Shown piece after piece: positions 61,308-64,000 of a stretch of DNA of 64,000 nucleotides. The position numbers were made by a program, and so were the translations under genes. This stretch comes from Nisaea sp. (GTDB lineage Bacteria; Pseudomonadota; Alphaproteobacteria; Thalassobaculales; Thalassobaculaceae). How positions within the stretch are numbered: the first letter of the stretch is position 1; every line of letters begins with the position of its first letter. The stretch spans positions 124,001 to 188,000 of the forward strand of contig NZ_JAXMNY010000003.1 of assembly GCF_034670185.1 (NCBI RefSeq). Direction: 5' to 3'. The notes below the pieces were generated by a model. That model did not search any database and was not told where the DNA came from. It was given only the letters and a program-made list of their open reading frames with translations.

Positions 61308-62165
61308 GTGACGCGGCTATTGGACCTGATCAAGCCGGGCAAGCTTTTGATTGCACCCGGTATCTTCGACGGTATTTCCGCGCGCATTGCCGACGAGTTC
61401 GGCTTTGAGGCGCTCTACATGACCGGCTATGGCGCGGTTGGCTCCCATCTCGGGCTGCCCGACGCCGGGCTCGCCAGCTACACCGACATGGTCGGCCGGG
61501 TAAAGGTGCTGGCCGATACGGTCTTGGCGCCGCTGGTCGCGGATGGCGATACCGGCTATGGCGGTCTGCTGAATGTGCAGCACACGGTGCGCGGTTACGA
61601 GGCTGCGGGTGCGGCTGGTATCCAGCTTGAGGACCAGGAGTTCCCAAAGAAATGCGGGCACACGCCGAACCGGAAGGTCATTCCGCTCGAGGACATGGTG
61701 CAGAAGATCAAGGTTGCGGTGGAAAGCCGGGACAACCCGGATTTTGCCATCGTCGCCCGCACCGACGCGCGCACCAATTACGGGCTCGACGAAGCCCTGC
61801 GCCGGGGTGAGGCTTTCGCCAAGGCGGGGGCGGATGTGCTCTTCATCGAGGCCCCGGAAACGGTCGAGGAGATGGAGAAGATCTGCGCCAGCTTCGACAA
61901 ACCGCTTCTGGTCAATGTGGTCGAAGGCGGGAAGACACCGGTGCTGAGCGCGGAAGAGTATACCGATCTCGGTTATTCCATGGCGATCTATCCGGGCACC
62001 GGCTTCCTGGCCATGGGCGCGGCGCTGCGCTCCGTTTATGGGCGGCTGAAAGAGACCGGCTCAAGCAAGGGTGCCTCCCAGAAGCTGGACGATTTTGGCG
62101 CTTTCTCCCGGACGATGGGTTTCGGTGACGTCTGGGACTTCGAGAAGGCGCACGCGCAGGACTGA
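61308..62165 (+). CDS. Isocitrate lyase / PEP mutase superfamily enzyme
   Basis: This 285-residue TIM-barrel enzyme has the superfamily hallmarks IAPGIFDGISARIADEFGFEALYMTGYG, LVADGDTGYGG with its metal Asp, and LEDQEFPKKCGHTPNR containing the KKCGH motif of lyases. IVARTDAR follows. The Cys in the KKCGH loop favours a C-C lyase (methylisocitrate lyase- or oxaloacetate decarboxylase-like) over a PEP mutase. The true substrate is open. The GTG start at 61308 follows GGAGGAAG. It precedes a FAD/Fe-S dehydrogenase gene by 94 bases. Confidence 0.85.
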   Translation: MTRLLDLIKPGKLLIAPGIFDGISARIADEFGFEALYMTGYGAVGSHLGLPDAGLASYTDMVGRVKVLADTVLAPLVADGDTGYGGLLNVQHTVRGYEAAGAAGIQLEDQEFPKKCGHTPNRKVIPLEDMVQKIKVAVESRDNPDFAIVARTDARTNYGLDEALRRGEAFAKAGADVLFIEAPETVEEMEKICASFDKPLLVNVVEGGKTPVLSAEEYTDLGYSMAIYPGTGFLAMGAALRSVYGRLKETGSSKGASQKLDDFGAFSRTMGFGDVWDFEKAHAQD

Positions 62166-62259
62166 TATGTGGCGGCGCCTTGCCGCATCGTGGAAGTCGA
62201 TTTGTCATGGTGGAAGAATGCGCCAGACTCCGCGCACAGTTTTTGTCAGGAGTTAAGTG

Positions 62260-64000
62260 ATGGCTGCCGTGTCGCCAAGTGATGGGGATCTGGCCGTGCG
62301 CCTTGAGCGCGCGTTGCAGGGAGAGGTGCTATTCGACCGCTTTTCCCGGGGCCGTTATTCGACCGATGCCTCGATCTATCAGGTTGAGCCGGTCGGCGTC
62401 GTCATCCCGAAGAATCAGGCCGACTTGATTGCCGCCATGGAGATCGCGCGGGAGAACGGAGTCTCCTTGCTGCCGCGCGGCGGCGGTACCAGTCAGTGCG
62501 GGCAGACGGTGAACGAGTCTCTGGTGCTCGACTGCTCGAAGCACCTGAACAGGATCATCGAAATCGATCCGGAGAACATGCGTGCGGTTGTCGAGCCGGG
62601 CATTGCGCTCGACCATCTGAACGCGGCTCTGAAGCCCTACGGACTGTTCTTCCCCGTCGATGTCTCGACCGCCAGCCGGGCCACCATCGGCGGCATGACA
62701 GCGAACAATTCCTGCGGCGGCCGCTCGATCCACTACGGCATCATGGTGGACAATGTGCTCTCCATCGATGCCGTGCTGCCAACCGGAGAGCAACTTCATT
62801 TCGGACCGGTGCCGGGTAATCTCGGCGCCATTGAAACGGAGCCGCGCTACCGCGATCTGGTGCAGGAAATGCGCGCTATCGCCGATCGTGAAGGTGGCGA
62901 GATTGCTGCGAAATTCCCGAAGCTCATGCGCCGGGTCGGCGGCTACAACATCAACACGATCAATTCCGCCGGGCACAATATGGCGAGCCTGCTGGTCGGC
63001 TCCGAAGGGACGCTCGCGGCCTTTCGTCAGGTTGAGCTGAAGCTGCACCGCATTCCAACCCACAAGGTCATGGGCGTCTGCCATTTCCCAACCTTCTACA
63101 AGGCGATGGATGCGACCCAGCATATCGTGAAGCTGAAGCCGCACGCGGTCGAGCTGATCGACCGAAACATGATCGAGCTGGCCCGGGAAATCCCGATCTT
63201 CAAGCCGATGATCGCGGAGTTCGTGAAGGGGGAGCCGGACTCGGTTCTTGTGGTCGAGTTTGCCGGTGAAGACCATGCGGCCTGCGTCGCCCAGTTGCGC
63301 CAGCTTGAAGTGCTGATGGCGGATCTTGGCTATCCGGATGCGGTGGTGGATGCGACCGCACCGGCCTTGCAGGCCACCATCGGCGAGGTCCGCCGTCAGG
63401 GCCTCAACATCATGATGTCGATGAAACAGGCCGGAAAGCCGGTCTCCTTCATCGAGGATTGCGCGGTGCCGCTGGAAGATCTGGCCGAGTTTACCGACCG
63501 GCTGACCCAGGTGTTCGAAAAGCACGGCACGCACGGCACCTGGTATGCCCATGCCTCCGTCGGCTGCCTACATGTCCGCCCGGTGCTGAACATGCGGGAA
63601 GAGGGCGATGTGAAGCGCATGCGCGCCATCGCCGAGGAAGCTTTCGACATGGTGCGGGAATACAAGGGTTCCCATTCCGGGGAGCATGGCGACGGCATCG
63701 TTCGCTCCGAGTTCCACGAGAAGATGTTCGGCAAGCGCCTGGTCAATGCCTTTGGCGAGGTTAAGCGCGCGTTTGATCCGGAGCGGATGATGAATCCGGG
63801 CCGCATCGTTGACCCGCCGAAGATGGATGACCGCTCCTTGTTCCGCTTCAAGCCGGGCTATGCGCCAACTCCGATCGACACGGCGCTGGACTGGTCCGAC
63901 TGGGGTGGTTTCTCCGGTGCGGTGGAGATGTGCAACAACAACGGCGCCTGCCGCAAACGGGATGCCGGGGTGATGTGTCCAAGCTTCCGGGCAACGCGGA
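62260..64000 (+). CDS. FAD-linked oxidase with C-terminal Fe-S part (GlcD/YdiJ-like), cut by window edge
   Basis: The first 580 residues are visible. A PCMH-type FAD-binding domain contains VVIPKNQADLIAAMEIARENGVSLLPRGGGTSQCGQ and then TIGGMTANNSCGGRSIHYGIMVDNVL. A FAD-oxidase C-terminal domain ends in HSGEHGDGIVRSEF and AFDPERMMNPGRIVD. A cysteine-rich region starts CNNNGACRKRDAGVMCPSFRATR, the beginning of a 4Fe-4S domain. Such fused proteins oxidise D-2-hydroxyacids (D-2-hydroxyglutarate, D-lactate, glycolate) and pass electrons on. The ATG at 62260 follows AGGAG at eight bases. Substrate uncertain. Confidence 0.88.
   Translation, partial: MAAVSPSDGDLAVRLERALQGEVLFDRFSRGRYSTDASIYQVEPVGVVIPKNQADLIAAMEIARENGVSLLPRGGGTSQCGQTVNESLVLDCSKHLNRIIEIDPENMRAVVEPGIALDHLNAALKPYGLFFPVDVSTASRATIGGMTANNSCGGRSIHYGIMVDNVLSIDAVLPTGEQLHFGPVPGNLGAIETEPRYRDLVQEMRAIADREGGEIAAKFPKLMRRVGGYNINTINSAGHNMASLLVGSEGTLAAFRQVELKLHRIPTHKVMGVCHFPTFYKAMDATQHIVKLKPHAVELIDRNMIELAREIPIFKPMIAEFVKGEPDSVLVVEFAGEDHAACVAQLRQLEVLMADLGYPDAVVDATAPALQATIGEVRRQGLNIMMSMKQAGKPVSFIEDCAVPLEDLAEFTDRLTQVFEKHGTHGTWYAHASVGCLHVRPVLNMREEGDVKRMRAIAEEAFDMVREYKGSHSGEHGDGIVRSEFHEKMFGKRLVNAFGEVKRAFDPERMMNPGRIVDPPKMDDRSLFRFKPGYAPTPIDTALDWSDWGGFSGAVEMCNNNGACRKRDAGVMCPSFRATR

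Overview
The window looks like a contiguous chromosomal stretch of a GC-rich alphaproteobacterium, most likely Rhodospirillales-like. The clues are a C4-type 5-aminolevulinate synthase, an archaeal-type class I lysyl-tRNA synthetase, a short-form HisG, DUF2948 beside murA, PAS_5-family proteins, and frequent GTG/TTG starts. I see no phage, transposase, integrase or CRISPR array. Long open frames on the opposite strand of real genes are common and are artefacts of base composition.

Layout. 0-3.4 kb: murA-DUF2948-hisG-hisD on the minus strand, a 59-residue small gene and tRNA-Thr(GGU). 3.7-16.8 kb: an ABC exporter, a relatively AT-rich RTX/DUF5648 protein, an NDP-forming acyl-CoA synthetase, a TPR/O-GlcNAc-transferase-like protein, and a response regulator/HD-GYP protein followed by a multi-PAS histidine kinase. 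17-21.6 kb: a complete branched-chain amino-acid type ABC importer (livKHMGF) with a possible regulatory leader. 21.7-25 kb: hemA and leuA diverge from a shared control region holding an FNR-like box and a candidate leucine attenuator. 25-32 kb: transporters, a phosphatase, a PAS_5 protein, and an Lrp-type regulator overlapping a class III nucleotide cyclase. 32-42 kb: a DinG-like helicase, two flavoenzymes, an OmpW-like porin behind two FNR-like boxes, class I lysS, a second PAS_5 protein and an M20D amidohydrolase.

42.6-52.4 kb: the classical translation cluster is split. rpmI-rplT-pheS-pheT runs rightward and thrS-infC runs leftward. Between them lie hemH and a tandem pair of paralogous genes that I cannot assign to any family. 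infC appears to start at an AUC codon, 16 codons upstream of the first ordinary start. 52.8-64 kb: a glycan locus (FkbM methyltransferase, GT9, GT4), an ABHD10-like esterase with an overlapping TPR gene, GST, TauE-type exporter, GNAT, an M20 peptidase, a PEP mutase/isocitrate lyase-family enzyme, and a FAD/Fe-S dehydrogenase cut by the window edge.

Themes. Heme and oxygen control recur: hemA and ompW carry FNR-type boxes and hemH carries an Irr/ICE-like palindrome. Branched-chain amino acids recur as well: leuA and the liv operon each have a candidate leader peptide rich in the relevant codons. Four copies of a dispersed palindromic repeat (GTCATCCC...GGGATGAC) sit in gene-free gaps just after gene ends. 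The best candidates for something undescribed are the tandem paralogs at 47.0-48.3 kb and the DUF5648-RTX protein at 5.8-7.1 kb.
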